DNA of 64,000 bases from Ensifer adhaerens (lineage in GTDB: Bacteria; Pseudomonadota; Alphaproteobacteria; Rhizobiales; Rhizobiaceae), in the NCBI GenBank assembly GCA_900215285.1, contig OCMG01000004.1, forward strand, positions 310,001-374,000, read 5' to 3'. The first letter of the stretch is position 1, and each line of letters opens with the position of its first letter. The notes beneath the pieces were generated by a model. It was not told the origin of the DNA, made no database searches, and worked only from the letters and a program-made list of their open reading frames with translations. This document shows positions 17,063-28,473 of the stretch, one piece after another. Both the position numbers and the translations under genes were made by a program.

Positions 17063-18571
17063 ATGGCAAGAAGAGGTCAGGTCCCGGGGCGGTCGACGCT
17101 CGACAAGGACCTTGGAAAACTCACCTATCTCGAAGAGGCGGGACAATTTGTTGCGCGCAGCCTGATGCGGCCAGCTGCGGGCCTGATCGTCCTCCTGCTG
17201 GCTGGTCTGCTGTCGAGCCTTTACGTGGGCAATAGTCCGGGTGGCATCGGCATCATCGTCGGCGCGACACTGGGCGCATACATGGCGATCAACATCGGGG
17301 CCAACGACGTGACCAACAATGTTGGCGCGGCGGTCGGCGCGAAGGCGATCACCATGATGCAGGGCCTGGCGATTGCCGCGGTCTTCGATGCCGCAGGCGC
17401 GCTGCTGGCCGGCGGGGATGTCGTGACCACCATCTCCAGCGGGATTGTGCAGAGCGCCGACATGCCGAACGGCACCGCCTTCATCTGGGTCATGCTGTCG
17501 GCGCTGTTGGCCGCAGCCGTATCCGTCAACATCGCGACCTGGCTGGGTGCGCCTGTTTCAACCACGCATGCGGTCGTGGGTGGCGTTTTGGGCGCTGGGG
17601 CGGCGGCCGCCGGCCTGCACGCGATCTCGTGGCAGGCGATGCGGGAAATCACGCTGAGCTGGATATTGTCGCCCCTGATCAGCGCGGTCATTGCTGCCGC
17701 CTTTCTGGCCTTCATCTACGAATTCATCGTCTACCGACAGGAAAAGGTCGTCGCGGCGACCAGATGGCTTCCCGTGTTGCTCGGCATCATGGCCGGCTCC
17801 TTTGTCGCCTATCTGGTGTTCAAGGGCCTTGAAAACGTCGTGAACATCTCACTCAAGACCGCACTTGCCATCGGCGGCGTCGTGGGCGTGGCGACATGGG
17901 CAACCTCGGTTCCGGTCATCAAGCAGCGGGCCTCCGGCCTCGAAAATCGCAACCAGTCGCTGCGCAAGCTCTTCAGGCTGCCGCTTGTCTTTTCGGCGGC
18001 CCTGCTGTCTTTCGCGCACGGTGCGAATGATGTCTCCAACGCCATCGGACCGCTTTCGGCCATCGTGCATGCCGCGTCGAACCGGGATGTCACGGAAACC
18101 GTCCAAGTCCCCTTCTGGGTGATGACCATTGGAGCGTTCGGGATTTCGGCGGGTATCCTGCTCTTCGGACCGCGGCTGATCCTGATTGTCGGCAAGCAGA
18201 TTACGCGGCTGAACCCGATCCGCGCCTTTTGCGTGGCGCTCTCGGCTGCGGTCACGGTTCTGGTCGCGTCATGGTTCGGCCTGCCGGTAAGCTCCACCCA
18301 TATCGCCATCGGCAGCGTCTTCGGCGTCGGCTTCTTCCGCGAATGGTACATGCAGCATTCCAAGCGCCGCGCCGCCTATATCGCGATGAAGGCCGGCGAA
18401 AACGATATCGTCAAGCCCAAGCTCAAGGCGACGCCTGAAGAGGCCCGCCGACGCTATCTCGTGCGCCGTTCGCATTTCCTCACCATTATCGCGGCCTGGG
18501 TCATCACTGTGCCCGTCGCGGCAATCCTCGCCGCCGGCATCTACAAGATGCTGGCAGCACTTTCGCTCTAG
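17063..18571 (+). CDS. pit: Inorganic phosphate transporter, PiT family
   Basis: 502 aa integral membrane protein. Both inverted-repeat signatures of PiT transporters are intact: NIGANDVTNNVG and GAPVSTTHAVVGG in the first half, AHGANDVSNAIGP and GLPVSSTHIAIG in the second. It imports phosphate, probably with protons or metal-phosphate. The last part (ATPEEARRRYLVRRSHFL) is a cytosolic loop before a final membrane helix. Its stop lies 9 bases before rsmE. Confidence 0.94.
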   Translation: MARRGQVPGRSTLDKDLGKLTYLEEAGQFVARSLMRPAAGLIVLLLAGLLSSLYVGNSPGGIGIIVGATLGAYMAINIGANDVTNNVGAAVGAKAITMMQGLAIAAVFDAAGALLAGGDVVTTISSGIVQSADMPNGTAFIWVMLSALLAAAVSVNIATWLGAPVSTTHAVVGGVLGAGAAAAGLHAISWQAMREITLSWILSPLISAVIAAAFLAFIYEFIVYRQEKVVAATRWLPVLLGIMAGSFVAYLVFKGLENVVNISLKTALAIGGVVGVATWATSVPVIKQRASGLENRNQSLRKLFRLPLVFSAALLSFAHGANDVSNAIGPLSAIVHAASNRDVTETVQVPFWVMTIGAFGISAGILLFGPRLILIVGKQITRLNPIRAFCVALSAAVTVLVASWFGLPVSSTHIAIGSVFGVGFFREWYMQHSKRRAAYIAMKAGENDIVKPKLKATPEEARRRYLVRRSHFLTIIAAWVITVPVAAILAAGIYKMLAALSL

Positions 18572-18580
18572 GACATTTTC

Positions 18581-19318
18581 ATGCGTGCCAACTTCCGGAT
18601 GCAGCGTCTGTTTGTCGAAGCCGACCTGTCGGCATCGAGCGAGATTGCGGCTTCGCACGAACAGTTCAACTATCTCTGCAATGTCCTGCGTCTGGAAGAA
18701 GGTGCGGAAATTCTTCTGTTCAATGGGCGTGACGGGGAATGGAAGGCGGCGATTCATTATCCGAACCGCAAGAAGATCGTGCTGAAGCCTGTCGAGCAGA
18801 CACGACCGCAGCCGCCGCTTCCCGATCTGCATTACCTGTTTGCTCCGCTGAAGACAGGTCGCATGGACTATCTGATCCAGAAGGCCGTGGAGATGGGTGC
18901 GGGCCAGATCCGCCCCGTCATCACGCAGCATGTCCAGGGCAAGATCCATTCGATCGACAAGCTCTCGGCCTATGCCATGGAGGCTGCAGAGCAGTGCGGC
19001 ATTCTTGCTGTGCCCGAGATTGCCGAGCCTGTGAAACTCCTCGACCTCCTCGCCACTTGGCCGAAGGACCGGCGCATCATCTATTGCGACGAGGGCGATG
19101 CCGGGCAGAACCCATTGCCTGTCCTAAAAGGCCTGAAGGACCGGCATTATGCATTGCTTATCGGACCCGAAGGCGGATTTTCCGAGGAGGAGCGGCAGAT
19201 GCTGCGAAGCCTCGATTTCGTCACGCCCATTCCGCTCGGGCCCCGGATCCTGCGTGCCGATACGGCCGCCGTTGCGGCGCTCGCCGTCATCCAGGTGACG
19301 CTCGGGGACTGGAACTAG
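18581..19318 (+). CDS. rsmE: 16S rRNA (uracil-1498-N3) methyltransferase RsmE
   Basis: 245 aa SPOUT-class methyltransferase that modifies U1498 near the decoding site. The N-terminal PUA-like part is followed by [12 protein letters not shown] near residue 192 and the knot signature [17 protein letters not shown] near 225. An internal ATG six codons later (MQRLF) is a possible start. The downstream gap to gshA (152 bases) has no other feature I recognise. Confidence 0.93.
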   Translation: MRANFRMQRLFVEADLSASSEIAASHEQFNYLCNVLRLEEGAEILLFNGRDGEWKAAIHYPNRKKIVLKPVEQTRPQPPLPDLHYLFAPLKTGRMDYLIQKAVEMGAGQIRPVITQHVQGKIHSIDKLSAYAMEAAEQCGILAVPEIAEPVKLLDLLATWPKDRRIIYCDEGDAGQNPLPVLKGLKDRHYALLIGPEGGFSEEERQMLRSLDFVTPIPLGPRILRADTAAVAALAVIQVTLGDWN

Positions 19319-19470
19319 GGAACGGGCTGACCTATATCGGCCTCGGGGAAAAGCGGGTTCAGCAGAATTTGAAGCTGAGTGAAGGCTTTTTATTTGCAAA
19401 AGTCTGCTAATCCGTTCATCCAGCCACATCCCAAGCCCTCGTCCGGGGGCGACATCTAGAGACATTTGCC

Positions 19471-20844
19471 ATGGCGCGCGACACTTCCGATCACACCTCC
19501 ATCGGCTCGATCGGCGACCTGACCGACTATCTGGCCCAGGGCTGCAAGCCAGAGGCAGATTTCCGGATCGGGACGGAGCATGAAAAATTCGGCTTCTTCC
19601 GCGACAGCCATGCGCCCATTCCCTATTTTGGCGACGCCAGCATCTCGGCCCTGCTCAAGGGTATGCAGGCGGCGCAAGGGTGGGAGCCGATCATGGACGG
19701 TGAAAACATCATCGGTCTTGCCGAGCCGCATGGCATGGGCGCGATCTCCATCGAACCGGGCGGCCAGTTCGAGCTGTCCGGCGCACCGCTGGAAACCCTG
19801 CACCAGACGCACAAGGAAGCAGCCGAACATCTTTCGATCGTGAAATCGATCGCCGACCCGATGAACATCCGCTTCCTCGGCATGGGCGGCAGCCCGAAAT
19901 GGTCTTTAGACGAAACGCCGAAGATGCCGAAATCGCGCTATGCGATCATGACGCGCTACATGCCCAAGGTCGGCAGCCATGGGCTCGACATGATGTATCG
20001 CACCTCGACGATCCAGGTGAATCTCGACTTTTCCTCGGAAGAGGACATGCGCCGCAAGATGCAGGTGTCGATGAAGCTGCAGTCGCTGGCGACCGCACTC
20101 TTTGCAGCGTCCCCTTTCACCGAAGGCAAGCCGAACGGTTATCTCTCCTGGCGCGGCGAGATCTGGCGCGACACGGACAATGCCCGCGCAGGCCTCCTGC
20201 CCTTCACCTTCAATCCGGATTTCGGGTTCAAGGACTATGTGAAATGGGCGCTCGACGTGCCCATGTATTTCGTGGTGCGCGACGGTAAGTATCACGACTG
20301 CACGCACATCACCTTCCAACAGGCTCTCGATGGCGCTCTGCAGGGCGAAGTCGCGGACTGGGAGCCCAATATGGGCGACTGGGCGAACCATCTCTCCACC
20401 CTCTTCCCCGACGTGCGGCTGAAGCGCTTCCTCGAGATGCGCGGTGCCGATGGCGGACCGCTGTCGCGCATTGCGGCGCTGCCGGCCTTCTGGGTCGGAC
20501 TGCTCTACGATGCGCAGGCGCTTGCCGCTGCCGAGACGCTGACCGGCGACTGGACGTTTGAAGAGGTACAGGCGCTGCGCGACGCCGTCCCGGTGCAGGG
20601 GCTCAATGCTCCCTTCCGCGGCGGCAGACTGGGCGATGTGGCCAAGGACGCTCTGGCCATCAGCCGTCGGGGCCTCAAGAACCGGGCGCGGCTGAATGCA
20701 GCAGGTCAGGATGAGGCGATCTACCTCGATCCGCTGGACGAGATGCTCGCCAGGGGCAAGGTTCTGGCCGAAGACATGCTCGCCGAATACCGCAGCAGCT
20801 GGAAGGAAAGCGTCGAGCCTGCCTTCGAAGCCTGGCAGTATTGA
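19471..20844 (+). CDS. gshA: Glutamate-cysteine ligase (plant/alphaproteobacterial type)
   Basis: 457 aa. Catalyses the first step of glutathione synthesis, joining glutamate and cysteine with ATP. The alphaproteobacterial/plant-type GCS2 signature is seen at FRIGTEHEKFGFF near residue 32, followed by IEPGGQFELSGAP and YMPKVGSHGLDMMYRT. It is not related to the E. coli GshA fold in simple alignment. It starts 152 bases after rsmE, so it probably has its own promoter. Confidence 0.94.
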   Translation: MARDTSDHTSIGSIGDLTDYLAQGCKPEADFRIGTEHEKFGFFRDSHAPIPYFGDASISALLKGMQAAQGWEPIMDGENIIGLAEPHGMGAISIEPGGQFELSGAPLETLHQTHKEAAEHLSIVKSIADPMNIRFLGMGGSPKWSLDETPKMPKSRYAIMTRYMPKVGSHGLDMMYRTSTIQVNLDFSSEEDMRRKMQVSMKLQSLATALFAASPFTEGKPNGYLSWRGEIWRDTDNARAGLLPFTFNPDFGFKDYVKWALDVPMYFVVRDGKYHDCTHITFQQALDGALQGEVADWEPNMGDWANHLSTLFPDVRLKRFLEMRGADGGPLSRIAALPAFWVGLLYDAQALAAAETLTGDWTFEEVQALRDAVPVQGLNAPFRGGRLGDVAKDALAISRRGLKNRARLNAAGQDEAIYLDPLDEMLARGKVLAEDMLAEYRSSWKESVEPAFEAWQY

Positions 20845-20965
20845 TCAGGCCTGCTTCGGGGGCGCCGTATTTCAGCAAAATTGCGATGCGGCGAGGCTTC
20901 GGGAGTTTTCCTTTGTAAATTCACGGATATAGTGGTTCCCAACGATCTGATCGAAGGGGATTCGC

Positions 20966-21838
20966 ATGCTGCCGCTGTTTGACTTGATGATGCAGGCTCA
21001 AAACGGGAAGGCGCTCGAAGCCTTTTCCGCCCAGTTCGGGCTTGCGCAGGAGCAGATGGCGAAGGCCATGGCTGCCCTTACTCCTGCTTTCTCGACCGGC
21101 CTCAAGCGCAGCGCCGCCAACCCTTACGATTTCAGTACCCTGATGTCCTCGCTGATGAGCGGCAACTACGCCAAGTATTTCGAGGACGTGAACGCCGCCT
21201 TCTCGCCCCAGGGCATTGCCGACGGCCAGAATTTCATGGGCACGATTTTCGGCCCGGCGGACGTACAGAAGGCGATCGCCGAGCAGGCCGCCAAGGTGAC
21301 CGGCGTCGGCCAGGACATGCTGCGGGCCATGATGCCGGCCATGGCAAGCGCCATGGCAGGCGGGCTGATCAAGGAAATGACCGGCCAGTACAAGACGATG
21401 ACCGACCAGTGGACGGCCTCGAACCCGATGATGGGTGCGATGACGCAATGGATGGAGGCGGCCGGTTTCGCGCCCAAGCCGAAGAAGCCCGAGCCGATCG
21501 AAAACCCCTTCCTGCAAATGATGCAGATGATGATGGGCGGGGCCGCCGCGAAGCAGGCCGCACCGGAACCGGCAGACCCTTTTGGCGCCGGCGCATTCAT
21601 GAAAATGATGCAAGGCTTCATGACGCCCCAGAACGGGCAGCCGGAGGCGCCGAAGCCTGCCGCCCCCAAGGCGGAAACGGTCGATACGACGAAGCCTGTC
21701 GATCTTTCCCAATATTCTGAAATGGTCGGCTCGCTCTTCGACAGCGGGCTCGAGGTCCAGAAATCCTACCAGAAGAGCATGGAGCAGATTTTCGACGGCT
21801 ACATGAAGGGCTTTAACGGCAACGCGCCGAAGTCCTGA
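20966..21838 (+). CDS. DUF937-type protein, methionine- and alanine-rich
   Basis: 290 aa beginning MLPLFDLMMQAQNGKALEAF. The central part is rich in Met and Ala (AMMPAMASAMAGGLIKEM and ENPFLQMMQMMMGG), followed by a Pro-rich linker and a C-terminal helix (GLEVQKSYQKSMEQIFDGYM). DUF937 proteins are widespread in alphaproteobacteria with unknown function. The helical, phasin-like amphipathic character is my inference. No signal peptide or membrane segment is evident. Confidence 0.7.
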   Translation: MLPLFDLMMQAQNGKALEAFSAQFGLAQEQMAKAMAALTPAFSTGLKRSAANPYDFSTLMSSLMSGNYAKYFEDVNAAFSPQGIADGQNFMGTIFGPADVQKAIAEQAAKVTGVGQDMLRAMMPAMASAMAGGLIKEMTGQYKTMTDQWTASNPMMGAMTQWMEAAGFAPKPKKPEPIENPFLQMMQMMMGGAAAKQAAPEPADPFGAGAFMKMMQGFMTPQNGQPEAPKPAAPKAETVDTTKPVDLSQYSEMVGSLFDSGLEVQKSYQKSMEQIFDGYMKGFNGNAPKS

Positions 21839-21856
21839 CCACCGGACAAGAAAAAA

Positions 21857-21885
21857 GCCCGGCCGCTTTGGGAGCGGGGCCGGGC
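21857..21885. terminator. Strong GC hairpin after the DUF937 gene
   Basis: Stem GCCCGGCC / GGCCGGGC with an inner CCGCT / AGCGG pair. There is an A-tract on its 5' side (21851-21856) and no T-tract after it, so it fits a minus-strand terminator better, although the DUF937 gene ends 18 bases before it. The 240 bases that follow up to the LysR gene contain no gene I can support. Confidence 0.55.
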
Positions 21886-22125
21886 CAAGAGGCAGGGTCT
21901 ATTGGCGGGACCCTGCGGGGAAAACTGGAGGCAAATCGTCTCTCGAAGAGCGATACCCAGGGACGGTTCGCTTGAAAGCCGACAAGGATGACTGCACTTC
22001 TCGCCCCTTTTCGTCTTGGCGGAAAGTGCTCTTTCCTTGGAATATGGTAAGGCTCGCAAATTTTTATTGATCAGTCCATCGAATGTTTTTAATGATTACC
22101 ATCAACAAGCTTGATGGAGTTGGCG

Positions 22126-23076
22126 ATGGCAGCACCCCTTGATATCGACCAGTTGCAAACCTTCGTGGCAATCGTGGACACGGGAAGTTTCACGAAAGCC
22201 GCCGATCGCGTGTTCAAGACGCAGTCCGCCGTGTCGATGCAGATGCGCCGGCTGGAGGAGCGGCTGAGCAAGCAGCTCTTCATCAAGGACGGGCGCGGTA
22301 ACAAATTGACCCCCGAGGGCGAGCGGCTGCTGATCTTCGCGCGGCGCATGCTTCGACTTAACAACGAGGCCATCGCCGCCTTCGACGACAATCGTCTGGA
22401 GGGGAGCCTCCGCATCGGGACGCCGGACGATTACGCCGACCGCTACATGCCCGAGATCATCAGCCGTTTTGCGCGCACCAATCCGGGCGTGGAGCTCAAC
22501 ATCATCTGCGAATCCTCTGTCGATCTGGCTGAGAAGATGAAGCGCGGCGAACTGGATGTCGCGCTGGTGACACACAATCCGCGCGCCCGTGTCTCGGAAG
22601 TCGTGCGGACCGAACCGCTTTGCTGGGTTGCCTCCGCCAATCATCCGCTGCCGGATAATGCGCCGGTGCCGCTGGCCCTGGGAAGAACGGATTGCCAATG
22701 GCGGCAGGCCGCCTGCACAGCCCTTGATTCCATCGGCCGCGACTATCACATCCTGTTCACGAGCTGGTCGTCCACCGTCGTGGCGGCGGCGGTGCTTGCC
22801 GGCATGGCCGTTTCGGTCCAGCCGGAGTCCGCTCTGCGAACCGGCATGAAGGTCTTGAGCCAGCAGGACGGTTTTCCGGCACTCGCGCCCATCCAGATCG
22901 GCATCATGAAGCGGCCGGGTGTAGCACCCTCGCTGATGAACGCCATCACCAGCCATATTGCCGCCTGCCTCGACAACATCACCCCGGCAACCTTCGCTGC
23001 GGAAATCAATGAGGACTTCAAGGCAGCGTCGAAATTACCCTATCTCGTCGCGGTCAATTCCGGTTCGAGCTGGTGA
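22126..23076 (+). CDS. LysR-family transcriptional regulator
   Basis: 316 aa from the ATG at 22126, with GGAG seven bases upstream; three earlier in-frame starts exist. The HTH is typical (LQTFVAIVDTGSFTKAADRV, then TQSAVSMQMRRLEERL), followed by a substrate-binding domain (LEGSLRIGTPDDYADRYMPE). The neighbours are unrelated (DUF937 and a small secreted protein), so its target cannot be inferred. It may act on a distant gene or regulate itself from the AT-rich stretch upstream. Confidence 0.88.
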   Translation: MAAPLDIDQLQTFVAIVDTGSFTKAADRVFKTQSAVSMQMRRLEERLSKQLFIKDGRGNKLTPEGERLLIFARRMLRLNNEAIAAFDDNRLEGSLRIGTPDDYADRYMPEIISRFARTNPGVELNIICESSVDLAEKMKRGELDVALVTHNPRARVSEVVRTEPLCWVASANHPLPDNAPVPLALGRTDCQWRQAACTALDSIGRDYHILFTSWSSTVVAAAVLAGMAVSVQPESALRTGMKVLSQQDGFPALAPIQIGIMKRPGVAPSLMNAITSHIAACLDNITPATFAAEINEDFKAASKLPYLVAVNSGSSW

Positions 23077-23233
23077 TGAACTTTCGATGAACGGATGGTT
23101 AGGCTGCCATTCAGTCAGCAGGAGCTAATTTTCGGAACAATCGCTGGCAACGGCGATTGTTCACGGCGACTCCCGGACATCAGGAGCCGCAAAACAAAAG
23201 CTCCAGCAACATACAGATGATCGGAGAATGCCC

Positions 23234-23557
23234 ATGACGTCCCTTTTCACCAAAGCCGCATTCGCAGCACTGATCGGGCTTGGCTCGATTGCCACCGTTC
23301 CTTCCGTGGCGGCTGCCCGTGACGTGGGCGTGCGTGTTGAGGTCCGCGACGGATATTATCAGCACCGGCCGCGCTGGCAGCAGCAGCGTGCCTGCACAAA
23401 TCGTGAGGCCGTGTGGCGGGCTGCGCGATCCGGAATGCGCGGTGCGGCGGTGATCGGCCGCTCGCCGAACCGGGTGATCCTGGAAGGCAAACGCGGTTAC
23501 CGGATGGACCGCATGGTCGTTGCCAATCGCCCGGGTTGCCCGATCATCCGCCGCTGA
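23234..23557 (+). CDS. Small secreted basic protein
   Basis: 107 aa from the ATG at 23234, with GGAG seven bases upstream (an ATG two codons earlier touches the ribosome site). The signal peptide MTSLFTKAAFAALIGLGSIA is cut near AAA-RD. The mature protein is rich in Arg and Gln (QHRPRWQQQRACTNREAVWR) and contains two Cys that could pair. The pattern is frequent in rhizobial small exported proteins. The role is unknown. Confidence 0.65.
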   Translation: MTSLFTKAAFAALIGLGSIATVPSVAAARDVGVRVEVRDGYYQHRPRWQQQRACTNREAVWRAARSGMRGAAVIGRSPNRVILEGKRGYRMDRMVVANRPGCPIIRR

Positions 23558-23580
23558 CCCTTGCGATCGTGAAAAAAGAA

Positions 23581-23612
23581 AACGCCGGCCTCAGAGCCGG
23601 CGTTCGTCTTTC
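23581..23612. terminator. Bidirectional terminator between convergent small genes
   Basis: Perfect stem AACGCCGGC (23581-23589) / GCCGGCGTT (23596-23604), followed by TCGTCTTT and preceded by A-rich DNA, serving the plus-strand gene and the minus-strand gene ending at 23633. Confidence 0.85.
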
Positions 23613-23632
23613 CTGACCATTGCAAGTGGTCA

Positions 23633-23983
23633 TCAGTCGTAGGTGGCTTCCTTGCCGTCGAAATAGATGTTGTCGGCCTTGCAGATATCGATCGACGTGG
23701 GGTCGCCCTTGATTTCCGAGCCATCCGTGGCAGCCCAGGCCACGACGAAGACGATATCGCAGTCGCCATCATAGTCGAACTTCATGTTGGCGCTTTCGTT
23801 GCCATTCAGTTCGAAATTCATCCAGTTGTTGCTCAGCGAGCCATCGCTTCCCTGAATATAAAATCCGTTGATCACGTAGTCCGATTTATTGTGAATCTTG
23901 AATTCCATGCCGGCGGAAAAAGCCGACGAAGCTGACATTGCACATGCGAGTGCAGACGCCGCTGCAACCTTAAGAAATTTCAT
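23633..23983 (-). CDS. Small secreted protein
   Basis: 116 aa from the ATG at 23983, six bases after GGGGA; an ATG two codons earlier is too close to the ribosome site. The signal peptide MKFLKVAAASALACAMSASS is cut near FSA-GM. The mature domain (EFKIHNKSDYVINGFYIQG...CDIVFVVAWAATDGS...DGKEATYD) is a small beta-rich exported domain with Cys at either end. It shares no obvious motif with a named family. It ends just beyond the convergent hairpin. Confidence 0.65.
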   Translation of the reverse strand: MKFLKVAAASALACAMSASSAFSAGMEFKIHNKSDYVINGFYIQGSDGSLSNNWMNFELNGNESANMKFDYDGDCDIVFVVAWAATDGSEIKGDPTSIDICKADNIYFDGKEATYD

Positions 23984-24120
23984 GATCATCCCCGTACAAA
24001 GCGCGTCCCAGCGCGCGAAAACGGAAGACATATGCAATAAAATCTATCCTCTGTCCTGAAATATCTTTGGGATGGTTAAACTACGAGAGACTTATAATTG
24101 GTGTTCCTCGCCAAAACAGA

Positions 24121-24145
24121 AAAGGCGGGCCCTGAGCCCGCCTTT
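24121..24145 (-). terminator. Terminator after katG
   Basis: Perfect 10-bp stem AAAGGCGGGC / GCCCGCCTTT around a 5-base loop, followed on the minus strand by TCTGTTTTGG. Confidence 0.9.
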
Positions 24146-24167
24146 CCATTGCGTGTTTCTTCAGCGA

Positions 24168-26624
<2,457 letters not shown>

Positions 26625-27560
26625 ATGATGATTACCATCCGTCAAATGCGCTATTTCGAGGCTCTGGCGACGACCGGCCATTTCGGCAAGGCCGCCGACA
26701 TGGTCAATGTCAGCCAGCCGGCGCTGTCTGCGCAGATTGCAGACATGGAGGCCGCGCTCGGCGTGCAACTGGTCGAACGTTCGCGCACCGGCACCTATCT
26801 GACCGAAGAGGGCGAAGGGCTGCTGCCCGAAATCCGTTCGATCCTGGCCAGCGTCGACCGGCTGCACGATCGGGCGCGGCAGTCCCGCGCGACGCTGGAA
26901 GGGCGGCTGCGGCTTGGCATCATTCCGACGGTTGCGCCCTATCTCGTGCCGCGCCTGATCCCGCTTCTCAAAGCCGATTATCCCGACCTCAATCTCGAAA
27001 TGCGCGAGGCGATCACGCGGCAATGTCTCGATGAACTGCAGGCCGGGCGGCTTGATTGTGCGTTGATCGCCTTGCCGGCGGAGGCGGGCAATGTCGAATC
27101 CCTCCCCCTCTTCCGCGACCATTTTCTTGTCGCGAGCGCCGAGAACGAGACAGATATCCTGATGTCGCCGCTCAGTGTCGATGAGGTGGATGTCGAGCGA
27201 CTTCTTCTGCTTGACGAAGGTCATTGCCTGCGCGAGCAGGCGCTCGCGGTCTGCGGTACCGGTTCGGGCCGGCGCGTCTCGAATTTTGGCGCGACATCCA
27301 TGACAACGCTGCTGCAGATGGTGAGCCACGGCATGGGGATCACGCTGATCCCGGAAATCGCGGTCAAGGACGAGGCGGACCGCAACCGCATGCGCGTCGT
27401 GCGCATGGCGGAACCCCAGCCCTATCGCGAGATCGGCCTGATCTGGCGCAAGGGCAGCGCCATGCGCCGCAAGGATTTCGAGGCTTTCGGGGCTGTCTGC
27501 CATCTTGCCGCGCAGGTCCTGCTCGGCACAGGTTCCGCCGAGCAGACAAAGCGGAACTGA
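26625..27560 (+). CDS. oxyR: Hydrogen peroxide-sensing regulator OxyR
   Basis: 311 aa LysR protein. The HTH (QMRYFEALATTGHFGKAADM, then SQPALSAQIADMEAALGVQL) is followed by the OxyR redox signature DEGHCLREQALAVCG near residue 205, with the two peroxide-reactive Cys nine residues apart. Oxidation forms a disulfide that activates katG expression. It is divergent from katG. Two adjacent ATGs (26625, 26628) could start it. Confidence 0.95.
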   Translation: MMITIRQMRYFEALATTGHFGKAADMVNVSQPALSAQIADMEAALGVQLVERSRTGTYLTEEGEGLLPEIRSILASVDRLHDRARQSRATLEGRLRLGIIPTVAPYLVPRLIPLLKADYPDLNLEMREAITRQCLDELQAGRLDCALIALPAEAGNVESLPLFRDHFLVASAENETDILMSPLSVDEVDVERLLLLDEGHCLREQALAVCGTGSGRRVSNFGATSMTTLLQMVSHGMGITLIPEIAVKDEADRNRMRVVRMAEPQPYREIGLIWRKGSAMRRKDFEAFGAVCHLAAQVLLGTGSAEQTKRN

Positions 27561-27566
27561 GGCGTC

Positions 27567-28307
27567 TCAGTCCTGCATATAGTCGTGGACGACTTCACCG
27601 AGGCCGAGCGTCAGGTCGGTGAGGATGTGGACGGCGGACTTGATCTCCAGAACAGGCAGAGCCGCCACATCGGCGAGCGCATGCGGAAACAGGGCCAATG
27701 CGCCCGGTCCTTCCCAGGCGCCCTTCACGGTCAGATCTTCCAGATAGTAGCGCACGAGTTCGCAAATGCGCGGCGTGCAATCGACATGCGGGATGATCTT
27801 GAGCATGAAATTGGGCGCAAGCAGGCTCTCGCGCACCTTCTCGACATCGAGCGCCCGGTGCTTGTAGCCCATCGTGGCCGTGGCAATGCGCTGACCAGAA
27901 TAATCGAGCGTGCCGACCAGCGTATCCTTCACGACCGACAGGGACGGTTCGGCGAATTTCTTCGGGAAGCCCCAGATTTCCCGGCCACCGGCAATCGGCG
28001 CATCGTCGTTCAGAAACATGGAATGAACATAGCCACCGGCCACGCCATTGAACGCGCAGGGTATGACCTGGCCGGACTCGGTATAGTCGCCGAAGCCGGT
28101 CGAGTCCGGCATGCGGATGAACTCATACTTGACCAGCGGTTCGTCAAAGGTCAGCGGCTCGGGGAGAACACGCGCCAACGCTTCCCGGTCGGTGCGGTAG
28201 GTGATGACGAGGAATTCGCGATTGATGAACCTGTAGGGACCCGGCGGATAGGACGGGCTGGTGAGCGGCATGGCAAAGGCGTTTCTCTTCACATCGCTGA
28301 TCTTCAT
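27567..28307 (-). CDS. adc: Acetoacetate decarboxylase
   Basis: 246 aa from the ATG at 28307. Converts acetoacetate to acetone and carbon dioxide. It shows the family motif [12 protein letters not shown] near residue 110, where the Lys forms the Schiff base, and [12 protein letters not shown] before it. The gene sits next to genes for acetoacetate and 3-hydroxybutyrate use (bdhA, acetoacetyl-CoA synthetase). It is preceded by an inverted repeat and a TGCACCGCA box shared with the patatin gene promoter (33029-33037). Confidence 0.93.
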   Translation of the reverse strand: MKISDVKRNAFAMPLTSPSYPPGPYRFINREFLVITYRTDREALARVLPEPLTFDEPLVKYEFIRMPDSTGFGDYTESGQVIPCAFNGVAGGYVHSMFLNDDAPIAGGREIWGFPKKFAEPSLSVVKDTLVGTLDYSGQRIATATMGYKHRALDVEKVRESLLAPNFMLKIIPHVDCTPRICELVRYYLEDLTVKGAWEGPGALALFPHALADVAALPVLEIKSAVHILTDLTLGLGEVVHDYMQD

Positions 28308-28373
28308 CGCAAATTCCTTCGTTTTCCCAAAATTCACGAAGCACTGTCACGGCCGAAATGGGCCGCAAAATGT

Positions 28374-28413
28374 TGCACCGCAGCACATTGCGCAGATTTA
28401 ATGTGCTGCGGTG
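28374..28413. promoter_or_regulatory. Perfect 14-bp inverted repeat upstream of adc, with TGC-N3-GCA box
   Basis: CACCGCAGCACATT (28376-28389) and its exact reverse complement AATGTGCTGCGGTG (28400-28413) with a 10-base loop. TGCACCGCA at 28374-28382 is identical to part of the operator before the patatin gene. The site lies 67 bases before the adc start and after the dienelactone hydrolase stop, so it may be a terminator, an operator, or both. Confidence 0.6.
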
Positions 28414-28473
28414 ACATTTGTATCGTGGTCGAGGAAGAACCGGAGGCTCCAGGATCTGCCGCCCGCGAGGAAA

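Noticed and set aside
21799..22059. 86-codon minus-strand frame downstream of the DUF937 gene
   Set aside because: It covers the GC hairpin and the end of the DUF937 gene; no homology and no clear ribosome site.
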